A stretch of DNA of 64,000 nt from NCBI GenBank assembly GCA_015698045.1, contig BLAL01000011.1:1428501-1492500 (forward strand), given 5' to 3'. This document shows, piece after piece, positions 1 to 11,178 of this stretch (position 1 is its first letter; the number at the start of each line of letters is the position of its first letter). A program made the position numbers and the translations under genes. This DNA is from Rhizophagus clarus. Lineage: Eukaryota; Glomeromycota; Glomeromycetes; Glomerales; Glomeraceae. A model generated the notes under the pieces. The model was not told where the DNA came from. It searched no databases and saw nothing but the letters and a program-made list of their open reading frames with translations.

Positions 1-835
1 TCAATATTAAAATCTTGGTCCCTGAATATTTTCCGCATATATCCTATTAGATTGTGAAATTAACTTCTGTAATAATCCAAAATATGAAATTAAGTTTGAT
101 CTCTCCGTTTTTCTAAATCAAAAATAGGAATTTTTGAACATGACAACACGATTTGATTAGATAACCATATAACTGCACATAATATAGTTGATATATTGAA
201 ATCTTGGTCCCTGAATATTTTCCGCATATATCCTACAGTCATCTGTTTAGATTACGAAATTAACTTCTGTAATGATTCAAAATATGAAATTAAGTTTGAT
301 CTCTCTGTTTTTCTAAATCAAAAATAGGAATTTTTGAACATGACAACACGATATGATTAGATAACTGTATAACTGCACATAATATAGTTGATATATTGAA
401 ATCTTAGTCCCTGAATATTTTCCGCATATATCCTATAGTCATCTGTTTAGATTACGAAATTAACTTCTGTAATGATTCAAAATATGAAATTAAGTTTGAT
501 CTCTCCGTTTTTTAAAGTCAAAAATAGGAATTTTGAATATGAAGACACGATAACTGTATAACCGTACATATAGTTGATTCAATATTGAAATTTTGGACTC
601 TGAATATTTTCTGCATATATCCTATTAGATTACGAAATTAACTTCTGTAATGATTCAAAATATGAATTTAAGTTTGATTTCACCGTTTTTTAAAGTCAAA
701 AATAGGAATTTTGAATATGAAGACACGATATGATTAGAAACTGTACATATAGTTAATTCAATATCGAAATTCTAGACCCTGAATATTTCTTGTATATAAT
801 ATCCTACAATCATCTTAACAAGTTCATAACGTTAA
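1..835. repeat. Tandem repeat, ~180-200 bp unit, five copies
   Basis: A unit containing CTGAATATTT, CCGCATATATCCTA, AATTAACTTCTGTAAT and AAAATAGGAATTTT recurs. The CTGAATATTT anchor falls at about 22, 211, 411, 600 and 779, so spacing is 179-200 bp. The last copy is truncated and the left end is cut by the window. Copies differ by small indels and single-base changes. No coding potential was seen. Confidence 0.9.
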
Positions 836-894
836 AAAAAATGAACAAACGCAACAAATAAACAAAATGTATATCTTGGTTTTTATTTATGTAA

Positions 895-2199
895 GAAGTG
901 TCACGTATTAATATTATCATAATAGTTTCTCATGATAGAGTTTGTGAAAACACCCTCCAACAAGAAGAGAGAGAAATAGAGAGGAGGAAGAGTGAAAGAA
1001 GAGAAAAAGAAAGAAGAGAAAATGAATTAGAAAGAGAAGGTAGAGAAAGAGACGAAAGAGAAACGGAAAGAAGAGAAAATGAATTAGAAAGAGAAGGTAG
1101 AGAAAGAGACAAAAGAGAAAAGAAAAGAAGAGAAAAAGAGAGAAGAGAAAGAGATAGGATGGAAAGAGAGAAAGAAGAAAGAGAAAGACACGAAGAAAGT
1201 GAAAGTGATCAAGATAGTAAACCTTTTTTTTTATATATTAATTTTACTCTTTTACTGTTTACTATACAATAAATGAATACTGATTTTTTTTTTTACTTAT
1301 AATGTAATATAAGATATTCCTCCTCAATTTGAGAAGATGACCAACCAACTACAAATTTGTAATTGGTTAATCGCTAATCAAGAAATATTAAATTTAGCCA
1401 ACCAAATGCTTACTGCGAAATCGCAAGATATTGGAGTTTCAAAGACTGCATCTTATGATAATACCAATAACGTAATATCATATGGAAAAATTTATAATTG
1501 GCTAATAGTGCCATTTCAGATAAGGAAACAATTAATAACGTTATATTATTATATATTAATAGGACAATTATAGGCTTTTTGACGAAGAGTTAAAATGTTT
1601 ATTTTTAAGAAGTCAACACCCTCCGCGTTCCACTCTACAACAACTCGTTTATAAAATATTCAACCTTGCATCATTCAAAAAAGAGGCCAAAAAACTGGTG
1701 CAAGATGCCAGTAAAAAGTTCACCAATTACCACAACAAATTTAACGAAGCAATCATATTGCTTGTAAAAGACATGCAAGGAACAAATAGGTAATTACTAT
1801 TTCATTATTAGTTTAATAATATAACATTATTATTATTCGAGTTTATATTTCTTACTATTCTAGGGAGTTCTCTGACCATGAGGTCAGTGAATATATCTCA
1901 GAGGAAGTAGTCGTTAAGAAAATACTACGACGTCAACTTGCCGTCATTGATGTAAACGAATTAAAAAAAATTAATTCGTTAGAAAAATTAATAGAATTTA
2001 CGCGTGAAAGCTTCAAGATCCATTGGAAGTTTAAGGACCTTGAAGCGGTCAAGAAATTAGATCACATCACTAGGGATATATATATTCTGACGCGAAGCAG
2101 TCTTGACATCGCTAATAATTTGACGGTATATATTTATTATTTATTCTTCAATTTTTGCTTATAGTTAATATATTCTAATTTTCTTATTTTCAGTTATAA
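895..2199 (+). CDS. Unrecognised five-exon gene with E/R-rich N-terminal segment
   Basis: Exons that join in frame are: open to 1216, then 1314-1471, 1563-1789, 1864-2125 and 2194-2199 (codon TTA plus stop). The introns are 97, 91, 74 and 68 bp, all GT-AG, and every junction keeps phase. The first exon encodes a highly charged Glu/Arg segment with a 57-bp internal duplication (ERRENELEREGRERD twice). Its 5' end is unresolved: no good ATG lies in the open frame, and a tiny upstream exon from ATG 867 spliced at 891 is only a possibility. The middle and C-terminal parts are Lys/Glu-rich and helical in appearance (for example LVYKIFNLASFKKEAKKL), probably coiled coil. No domain was recognised. 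It has no internal stops, unlike the transposon genes nearby, so it may be a living gene. Confidence 0.5.
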
Positions 2200-2588
2200 A
2201 TGAATGTAATCTGATTAATAAACAAGCAATAATATTAATAAATGTTTATCGTACCTAAATAACTACTTTAAGCAATAAATTTTAATAAAATTCTTGAGTT
2301 TTATTATAACATTATGCATTAAAATTTTTTTTTAATTTATCGGGCTTTCCATTTCAGACGAACTATCTTTTAAAATCTGAATCGTTTCATCCAATATAAG
2401 CTGATACTCAAACTCTAATTTGAAAATGAATTTGTGAACCTATGCATTAAACGCGTGCGTTATGCACTGTATTTTGAATTTATCTTCCCGTTATAATGTA
2501 CAAAAAATTATATATAATCAGACTTATTTTCTTCGGTTCTATCATTTATAACCAAATTTCTTATCGTATTATAAAAGTCTAATTAACC
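2200..2588. other. AT-rich intergenic spacer
   Basis: Lies between the five-exon gene and the transposase pseudogene. No ORF, repeat or RNA gene was seen. It may hold the 3' end of the former and the promoter of the latter. Confidence 0.5.
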
Positions 2589-5500
2589 ATGAGAAAACGA
2601 TATATTTACAACACTACTGAAGAATCAGAACAACGATATCGAATTTGAAATCATTTTACAAATAGAACTGCAACGCTTGCACCCTCATCAAGCACTGCCT
2701 TTAGTCACTCTTACTCGACCAACATACAAATATCACCGTCTTTACCAAAAAATAATGATGACATGGAGGTTCAATATGATCATAAAGATGATGATATGAT
2801 TTCACAATATGAATACGATGATGATGATATAATCTCACAATATGTATTTGATAATTTATATAATAAAGAGGAAGAGGAAGAAGAAAGGACAGAAGGAAAA
2901 GAAGAAGAGGAAGAAGAGGAAGAGACAGAAGAAAGAGGAGAAGAGGAAGAAGAGGAAGAGGAAGAAGAGGAAGAGGAAGAAGCAGAAAAGGGAGGTGATG
3001 ATCATCATCAAATTGTCGATGAAGCACTTGATAAAAATAAAATGCCATCCTATGATGGCGATGGAGAATTCGCTCCATATTTTGAAAATTTTACGACTGC
3101 TTCACTTTTTTGCTGGTTACAAAAGCATAATATCTCTACAAGTGCTTATGAAGATCTTGTTGACGTTCTTCATAATTCCAAATTCAATCCAAGCCATGTA
3201 GTGAAGAATATTCGAAGATTTCGAGAATGGAGAAAACGTCTTCCTCTTATTCCTATATCAGCAAAACCTATCTCCATTTTATCAAAAAAAACTCCTTCAA
3301 TTTCTAAAGAAATAAAGAATGCATACCAATTTTCTATCAGAGACATTATTTGGTATGTCCTTAATAATCCTTTAATACTTAGGTGCATGTACTTTGGTCC
3401 TGGAATTGATTCTAAAACAAAATCAGAACATTGGTACGGTACATTGTGGGGAAAATTACCACTTTTTGGTGATGATCAAATAAAGATATTAGAAGGTATT
3501 TATAATCATATTATCAATTTCCTGTATTGTTACCATCATATTAATTATTTTGTTTATAATATGATAGTGATATATAAATCTGGTGAGTTTATTTATTATC
3601 ATTATAATAATGAGCGGCAACTTGGCAGGTTGAGGGCAATTTTAAAAAATGCCAATAATGAATATCGGCTGAGAATTCAGGAAGTTGTAAGTTATGATAA
3701 TTTGCCTGAAATTTTTAAAGGAAGAGTTAGGCAAGAACGTTCTATTGTTGGTGAAGTATGGCTGAAAGATGAGGCATATCAAACGATTGCAATTTCCCAA
3801 GTCCTTGAAAAAGCTAATGTATTGATAGTATATCAGCATCAATACGTTCCTGAAACCGCATTATGAATTACCGAGATAATATATAGATACCAAAGCCGTT
3901 GGCATATTCGTGATGTAATATTTTCATATCAACATCCTTCTGACTATATCACATTAAGATTACCACCATCATCTTTGCCAGTATATAAATTGTTTATTGA
4001 TTTGTATTATGATGATTTTGGTATATATAGAAATGTGTATTATTCATTAGGAGGCATATACTTGCAATTCGGAAATATGCTCTCTCATGAAAGAAAATTG
4101 CTTAAAAACCATTTTGTTCTTGGATTTGTCCCATTCGGTGGCAATTTTAATGAGTTTATCCAGCCATTTATTTCTGAAATGAAAGAATTTGAACAAGGAA
4201 AATTAATGAAAGTAAATGGCCAAGATGCTTGGGTGATAGCTGGTTTGGGAGTTGTGACTGCTGATTTTCTCCAAGGAAATGATATGGCTGGGGTATTAAG
4301 ACACAATGCCATGAAGGGCTGTCGCACTTGTTCGGTATCTTATAATTCATTAACTGATTTTAATCAAGATCTACAAAAAATATCGAGATATCATCATGTT
4401 ACTGACAATCAATTTAAAGAAATATTACGAGAAAATGGTACATCAGCAAAAAAACATCTTGGTTCACAATATGGTCTGAGACCGCAGCCTAACATCTTGG
4501 ATAACTTAAAGAGGAATAGATATTTACAGACTCCGCAGGATATCTATCATGCAACTGTGAGAAAAATTGGACACCTTCTCAAGTTGACATGTGAATTATT
4601 TTCACGGGAAGGTGAAGATGATTTTATAGAAGTTTGGAAAGAATTCAAAAAACTAAAAAAATGGTCTCATCTACCAAATCCGATTAGTCACCATGCCAGC
4701 TTTATGATGTCAGATTATTTCCAACTTGCAATGATAATACCATTTATATTATACCGTTTTTTGAAGGTAACATTTAAATAGTATTCTTACTATTATACTT
4801 CAGCGCGAATTAATTACAGTTTCAAACTTTTAGCATTACGTCTGTAAAAATCTGCCGTAATAATTTCGGCATAGCCATTTTTTTTGACGTAATACGTAAT
4901 ATTTTAACGATCAAATTTGATTGGATCCCAATCATTATTAAATTTTTTTTTTTTATTTTATTTATCAGTTTTTATAACCAAAATTTTATTATCTTTTTTC
5001 AGTTTTTATAAACAAAATTTATTAGTTTATTTTATTTCTTTTCCAGTTTTTAGCCGAATTATATTATATATATATATATTCAGTTTTAAAATGAAATTTT
5101 TTTAAAAAAACTTTTTAAAAGGCGAATAATTTTATTAAGACTAAGGAAGAATGGAATTGGAATAAGAATGCCACTTTTGGAATTAGAATCTCACGAATAA
5201 GGTGAGGAACGGGTATGAGGAGCGGGCTTTTTAGGAACTCTAGTGAACTTTGCTAATATTCTTTTATCTTTTTTATTTTGTATCTACCTGGACGCTTTGG
5301 ATAGTGGATTTTGGATGGTTATGTTAATTTGGATTTGGCTTAGCTGTTGAAATTTTCATCATTCTAAAATTTAATTTGCGCAGAAGTATAACAATTATGA
5401 TATCTTTATTAATTTGCTGGTTTACTAAATCTTTTTAAAGCCATCAAGCTTAAAAGAAAGCGAAGCAGCAACAATTAAGAAAAATACTGGGGTGGCCTGA

Positions 5501-6704
5501 ATTGATCTTGTACCAAAGAGTGTTATTTCATGCTAGGTACATATTACTAAGACAATGAAAGCTGTTTTCAGTAGTGAATTCACAACAGGAAGCTATCAAA
5601 GCCTGCAAAAATATCTTCAAGATGAGTTAATAATACTTCCAAAGGTATATAATACTATTTTGGAAAAGTAATATCCTTAAATATCCTAACAATATTTTTT
5701 TTAACAGGTTTTTGCAGATTTTATTAATCTGCTAAATTTACATATAAATATGCACCTTTTAATGCATGTTCAAACCTTTGGAACTCTTAATAATACTCAA
5801 GTCGAAATTAAGGAAATGGTTCACCGCATTTTCAAAGGAATTGTGCCAAATACAAATCATAAAGATATAGATTTGGACTTAATAAAACGATATAATATTC
5901 TCTTTGCAATTCAGCATTTATCCGATGGTGGAATTGATCCAAGATTTACAAGACCTTGTGCCAGTTTTACAAGTTTAGGTTATTTATTGTCAGACTGGTA
6001 CCTTACCGAAGACAAATCCTCAAATGAAGAGCAAATTTCTAATGATGATGATGGAGATGTTTTAAAGGAATTTTATTTCAATTTTCTTATATGCATTTGT
6101 AGTAGTATTAACTTTTTTAAAAAATTTAGTTACATCACCAGTAAAATTTATTTCCAATATATCTTTAAAAAGAGGAATGTCCAAGAAAAATCGGGATAAT
6201 CTTCTCCAAAATATATTAAATTTCAAAAGCGAATTATCAGAATCATACAAAGATATGAGATTAGGCGGCGCTGCACTCATATACGGTAATTCAATAAGCT
6301 GGTATGAATTTGCATCATATACAATTGAAGAGAAAAATGGTACCTTTGCAAAAGTGACTTTACACCTTAATGATTTTATTATGATTAATGATGAAGATTT
6401 TAACGAATCTTACGCTATCATCAGAGAAATCTTCAAACATAAAGGTAATAATGAGAAGTATTATGCCTTCATAGGCATAGATTGGTTTGAAGATAATAAT
6501 CGGGAACATCCAGTATTGGAATGCCCTCTCTACTACCTTCGAACCATAGAAAGTCAAAGATGGAGAAGCATTTTTCCGATCAGTGCAATTGATAGTGTAA
6601 ATAAAGTACATTTTATTCATAATTGCAATCTGGGATGTCAAGATCATTACAATAGTACAAATAAGAGTTGGATCAAAAATAATTATTATTTTAAAGCAAT
6701 ATAA
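2589..6704 (+). pseudogene. Broken Tnp2/Plavaka-like DNA-transposon protein gene
   Basis: Transposase-like protein of a multi-exon family I recognise from Glomeromycotina genomes. The frame opens at ATG 2589 (MRKRYIYNTTEESEQ) and passes an acidic Glu tract (about 2870-2985). It continues with motifs such as FENFTTASLFCWLQKHN, FIDLYYDDFGIYRNVY, FVPFGGNFNEFI, GVLRHNAMKGCRTC and LPNPISHHASFMMSD. In-frame stops at 2646 (TGA), 3864 (TGA), 5498 (TGA) and 5534 (TAG) interrupt otherwise continuous homology. Exons near the 3' end: about 5440-5644, 5708 to about 6060 (63-bp intron between), then about 6140-6704, ending YYFKAI. A short in-frame intron appears to lie near 3500-3560. The stop at 3864 and the TAG at 5534 fit C-to-T or G-to-A changes of Arg and Trp codons. 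The exact superfamily (Tnp2, Plavaka or KDZ) is inferred. Its TIRs were not found. Confidence 0.75.
4767..5440. other. Oversized intron or insertion inside the transposase pseudogene
   Basis: Coding homology stops at FILYRFLK, followed by a donor-like GTAACA at 4767, and resumes at about 5440 (PSSLKESEAATIKKNTG). The 670-bp gap far exceeds the usual 60-100 bp intron here. It holds T-rich DNA and a more GC-rich stretch (about 5147-5340) resembling the micro-exon cassettes seen elsewhere, for example TTTTGGAATTAGAATC followed by AATAAGGTGAGG. It is either a lengthened intron or a later insertion. Confidence 0.45.
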
Positions 6705-8679
6705 TTAATTTTTGTTTATTTTGTACAATTTCGTTCATGATAGTATTTATTCAATATCATGTTTTATATTTTTAAACAAAACGTTATTTTTTTTATCTAC
6801 TGATAGTATCAATATAATTATTGCTAACGATTCAGTTAGTATAAATAACAATTATAATTTTTTTTTTTCATTTTTGCAATATTCGCAGTACAAAAGAAAA
6901 ATATGGTTGATCGATATTGTGATGACATCGAAGTGATGTTTTAATGATATTTGAGACGATACTTAATTACAATTAGTTTTTTTTAATAAAAACGTATGAT
7001 TTAAATTTTCTAATCCTAAAGTAAAATAAAACCCATCTCTTTCCACATTTGCCACATTTGGGAGAACAAGAAGACGAGACCTGCTTATCTAAATATCTGT
7101 CAAAACGATCACAAATCCGTGATGGAGAAATTAAACCATCATGTGTCACCATCCTGATTGTCCAATCAAGACTGTTATTGTAGCATATAATAGATAAACA
7201 AGTTTCGCAAAAAATAAAAATTTCTCTTCCGTAGTTTACAATCATAAAGACGCGTTTTCTTTGATTTACTATTTTTTTTTTGTCTTCAGAAAACTTGTTT
7301 CATATTTGTATAGTTTTTACATTATTCTCACTAGTCTTTACATTTCTGTCTGAATTTATTATCCATCTCGAGGCAATTCAATTAAGAAACAAATTACATA
7401 AGCTCTAACACGTCCTAAGACACGTTGAGTGGTACGTGCAGAAAGGGCCCAAAAGAACTTTGTTTCTAGGTTATTTAGAAGTGCATGGCTACAACCAAAA
7501 AAGAAAACTATCTCCATTTCATCAATGAAAAATGTAAGTGATTGTTTATGTTAGATTTGAATTTTTTTTTTTATATATTTTGCTTATTACGAATTTTGGC
7601 AATAACACAACTAAAGGTTTGTTATATTCAGATAAGTCTTAATTTATTCGGGTTACAGTAATCATATTTTTTGCGTTTTGTTTTTGCAAACTTGTCAGAG
7701 ATTGTTACAGAGTGTAGCTTCTGATGTTTATTGTAAATTAAATTAGGTTTTCTGTTGTCATTATTAATCATGACTTTGTTATACCAAGGCACTGACTAGA
7801 CTTGAAGTATAACTTGATTTTATTAAACAATTCTTTATCTATTACACAGAGAAACGTTGAAAAAATATAACTACAGTGAAAACTTGAATACCGCACAGAC
7901 CCTAGCCTGACTAAAATCCTTCTACACAAAAGTATAGATTAAAGTGACCAAGGATCTTTATATAATATGATTATCAGTCATGGCAAGGTCTCGACGGTCA
8001 AATCAAGTTTGTGTATATGGTCATTGATGAGTGTTTTAAAACATGTGATTAGTATGTAATTTCTGACCAATTCTTTGTGAAAAAGGTGAAAAAGAAATTG
8101 TGATAACGTCACGTAAAATAAGAAAAATATTTGGTCCAGATAGGCAATGAGGTATGTCAAACGCTAATGTATTATGATTAATTGTTACATTGCTTTGTAT
8201 ATGATATTTCTATGATGTCAATGGCAAAAATAATACTATATTTAGTTTCACGTGAGTAAGAAGTTAATTAGACAAGAAACGGTCATTAGAGTCAAAAAAA
8301 GATGATGAATGATTGTTTCTAATGCCGATGTGATATAGCCGATGTGATAGGTAAAATTCCAGAATCATTAATTAGCAAGCTAAAACATTGCGACGATAAT
8401 TAACATCATTTTTCAAATATTCTGTTTGGTAGGGCTTTCTTGATTTCTTTGCAGTATACTACTGCAATATCAGATACATTATAGAAGTTTACTATCGATG
8501 GTTCCTAAAGTTGTCCTTTCGATTTATTAGCATCTACCATATATTTTATTCTTCATAATACTTTGTACTTCTTAATATTTTATTTTTCATAATATTTTAT
8601 TCTTTATAATATTTATTCTTCATAATAACATTTATTCTATAGCAAAATGTATTAATTAAACTGTATTACTATCGATTTT
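6705..8679. other. Intergenic, no gene recognised
   Basis: AT-rich. On the minus strand 6973-7245 is open for 90 codons and ends in a Cys-rich stretch (CSPKCGKCGKRW) that could be part of a small zinc-binding protein or a gene remnant, but no homology or splice structure supports it. The remainder shows no ORF or repeat of note. Confidence 0.4.
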
Positions 8680-8696
8680 ACTGGTCAAAATCAATG

Positions 8697-9045
8697 CTAT
8701 CGGGTACATATCGGGTACCTGATATGTACCCGATATGTGTGAAATATGTGTATGCTATTTAATAATACTACACATATCGGGTACCCGATATGTACCCGTC
8801 GGATGCAGAAAATCGGTGACATATAACGTACATATCGGGTACATTTCTCATACATATTGGGTAGTTAAATATCGGTTACATATCATAGATTTATTGGGTA
8901 CCCGATATATTTTAAAAAAATATCGGACAGATATTATACACTTATCGGATAGTGCTAATAAGTATCCTATATACACCCGATATGTATCCTATTTGTATTT
9001 GAAATATAAGCATAATTTCATAATTTTCACACATATCGGATAGCT
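8697..9045. repeat. Left subterminal repeats, (TATCGGGTACCCGATA)n
   Basis: About ten copies, whole or half, of the palindrome ATCGGGTACCCGAT occur in both orientations within 350 bp of the left TIR. Dense subterminal palindromes of this kind usually bind the element's transposase. The same motif clusters at 13186-13395. Confidence 0.8.
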
Positions 9046-9289
9046 GAAAAGTATAGCATTTATGGGGCATTAATAGTAGTAGATTTATAATTTAAATACA
9101 ATTGTAATTTAAAAGTAATTTAATTCATTTAATTGTAATTACTGAAAGTTTTATTTATATTTTCAATCGATAATAAAAAAAATATTATACAAAAATATTA
9201 TAAAAAAAATTCACTACTCTTTACACAAATTTACAATTAATGTTCACTTGTTTGCTTGTTTTCATTTCATTATATCTATTTAATTTGAA

Positions 9290-9560
9290 AGAAAGTAAAA
9301 TGTTAGTAATAAAAGTGTTAGTATGAATATTAGTAGAAGTGTTAGCAAAAGAAAAGGAATGTTAATAAAAAAATTTTTACATTAGAAAGTGTTAGTATTA
9401 ATGTTAGTATGAAAGTTAGTAGAAGTAGAAAAGGAACGTCAATAAAAAAAAAATATAAAGTATAAGTATTAATGTTAGTGTTAATGTTAGTAGAAGTGTT
9501 AGTAAAAGTAAGAAATAAAAAATGTTTAACAGTAGAACATTGTTAGTAGGAACGTTAGTA
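9290..9560. repeat. Degenerate GTTAGTA-type short repeats
   Basis: Repeated variants of AGTGTTAGTA and TAATGTTAGTA run for about 250 bp. Leu/Phe-rich frames on the opposite strand are by-products of this composition. Confidence 0.6.
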
Positions 9561-9751
9561 GGAGGAAACACATTAGAAAAAAATATTAGTAAGAGTGTTA
9601 ACAGGATGGAAAAAGAAATTTCAACAAAAAATGTACCTTTGTATTTATTTTTTAGAAAAACCAATAAAGTAAAAAACTCGATAGTAGAACATTGTTTAGG
9701 ACGTTAGTGAGAAGAAATACATTGGAAAAATATATTAATAAGAGTGTTAAG

Positions 9752-10171
9752 AATAACATAATAATGGGAAAAGAAATTTCAACAAAAAATATACCTTTAT
9801 CTTTATTTTTAGACAAAAACAATAAAGTAAAAATTTGAGAGAGAGAGAAAAAAGTTTTGAAAAAAAAAAAAACGATAAATAAATAATTAAATCGTGATCG
9901 TGCAATCACATGATCAACAAAATTATCAATTTTTATTGGTTATTTGGGTAATATTATAAATAACATAATAATGGGAAAAGAAATTTCAACAAAAAATATA
10001 CCTTTATCTTTATTTTTTAGACAAAACAATAAAGTAAAAATTTGAGAGAGAGAGAAAAAGTTTTTGAAAAAAAAAAAAAAAAAAATACGATAAATAAATA
10101 ATTAAATCATGATCGTGCAATCACATGATCAACAAAATTATCAATTTTTATTGGTTATTTGGGTAATATTA
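9752..10171. repeat. 207-bp direct tandem duplication
   Basis: AATAACATAATAATGGG starts at 9752 and again at 9959. The two copies are nearly identical and differ mainly in A-run lengths. Each contains a (GA)n stretch and ends at TTGGGTAATATTATA. Confidence 0.85.
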
Positions 10172-11178
10172 TATTCAGCCACATCAGCCACAAAATCGGT
10201 CACCTATCGAATGCACAAGTCAATATTAGCGAAGAAGCACAAACTTGATTATTCACTATTCGTGCTCAACTTGAGTTGATAAAATTATTAAAAAATCACT
10301 GATTTTATTAAATTTATCAGAATTTTTATACCTAATTAAAGATGATTAAATTAAGTTTTACTACCGATTTCATTATAACGTTACCAACTTTTTTGTTAAT
10401 CTTGGATATTTTATTTTGAATTTAAATTGTTCGCTTTGAACTCGAGTTGAACTCGAGTTCAACTCGAGTTTAACTCGTTCGCTCAAGATCTTTGTGTAAT
10501 GTATTGTAGATCCGTAATTGTTTTATTTGTAGTCTATAATTGGCAAAAGCTTATTATAAACCAAAATAAAAAACACTATTTATTTACGTATCTGTATTAT
10601 TAGATTTTACCTTTTTTAGATTTGATATATAATTAAAAAGAAGACTTTTATCTTGATATTTTGGAATCACGATCATAACAATTGACTTTAGGTCGAGTTT
10701 AACTTGTTCATTGTGATTGATTGTATTGTAGATCCGTATCTGTATTATAATTAATATAAAGAAGACAGATCATAACAATCATGACATATTTGAGAAATTA
10801 GAACAATTTACGTAAATGTTCTTGAAGGGTAATTAATATAATAATACAAGGTGATAAAAAATTGTTTTTAAAAAGAGGTTTCATCTTTTTTTTTTTCTTA
10901 CAATAAATTTGTTGTCGTTATTTCTATTATATATTCTTTTTCTTAAAATTTGTTGCCGTTATTTTTTATTATTATATATTCTTTTTCTTAAAATGCCCGC
11001 AAATTGGACTGATGCAATAACTGAATATTTAATAAGATATAGGAGGTAAAAAATTAAATGAAAACTAATAAATAACTTTGATCATATTCTAGTTTTTTTT
11101 TCTCTTACGTTTCCTGATCTAAAAATTAAATTAATAATGTAAAGGAGAAGGAACAACTACTACCATGACATACCCGGG
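10172..11178. other. AT-rich spacer with CTCGAGTT palindromes
   Basis: Contains a cluster of GAACTCGAGTT inverted repeats at about 10438-10475 and related ACTCG-rich pieces. No coding region was recognised. It would include the promoter of the downstream candidate gene. Confidence 0.45.

Noticed and set aside
6973-7245. Small Cys-rich gene on the minus strand
   Set aside because: Only a 90-codon frame with one CxxC-like motif; no splice sites, partner exons or recognised family.
9416-9909. Leu/Phe-rich minus-strand frames (82 and 85 codons)
   Set aside because: They lie over GTTAGTA repeats and a 207-bp duplication; the frame reflects A-rich plus-strand sequence.
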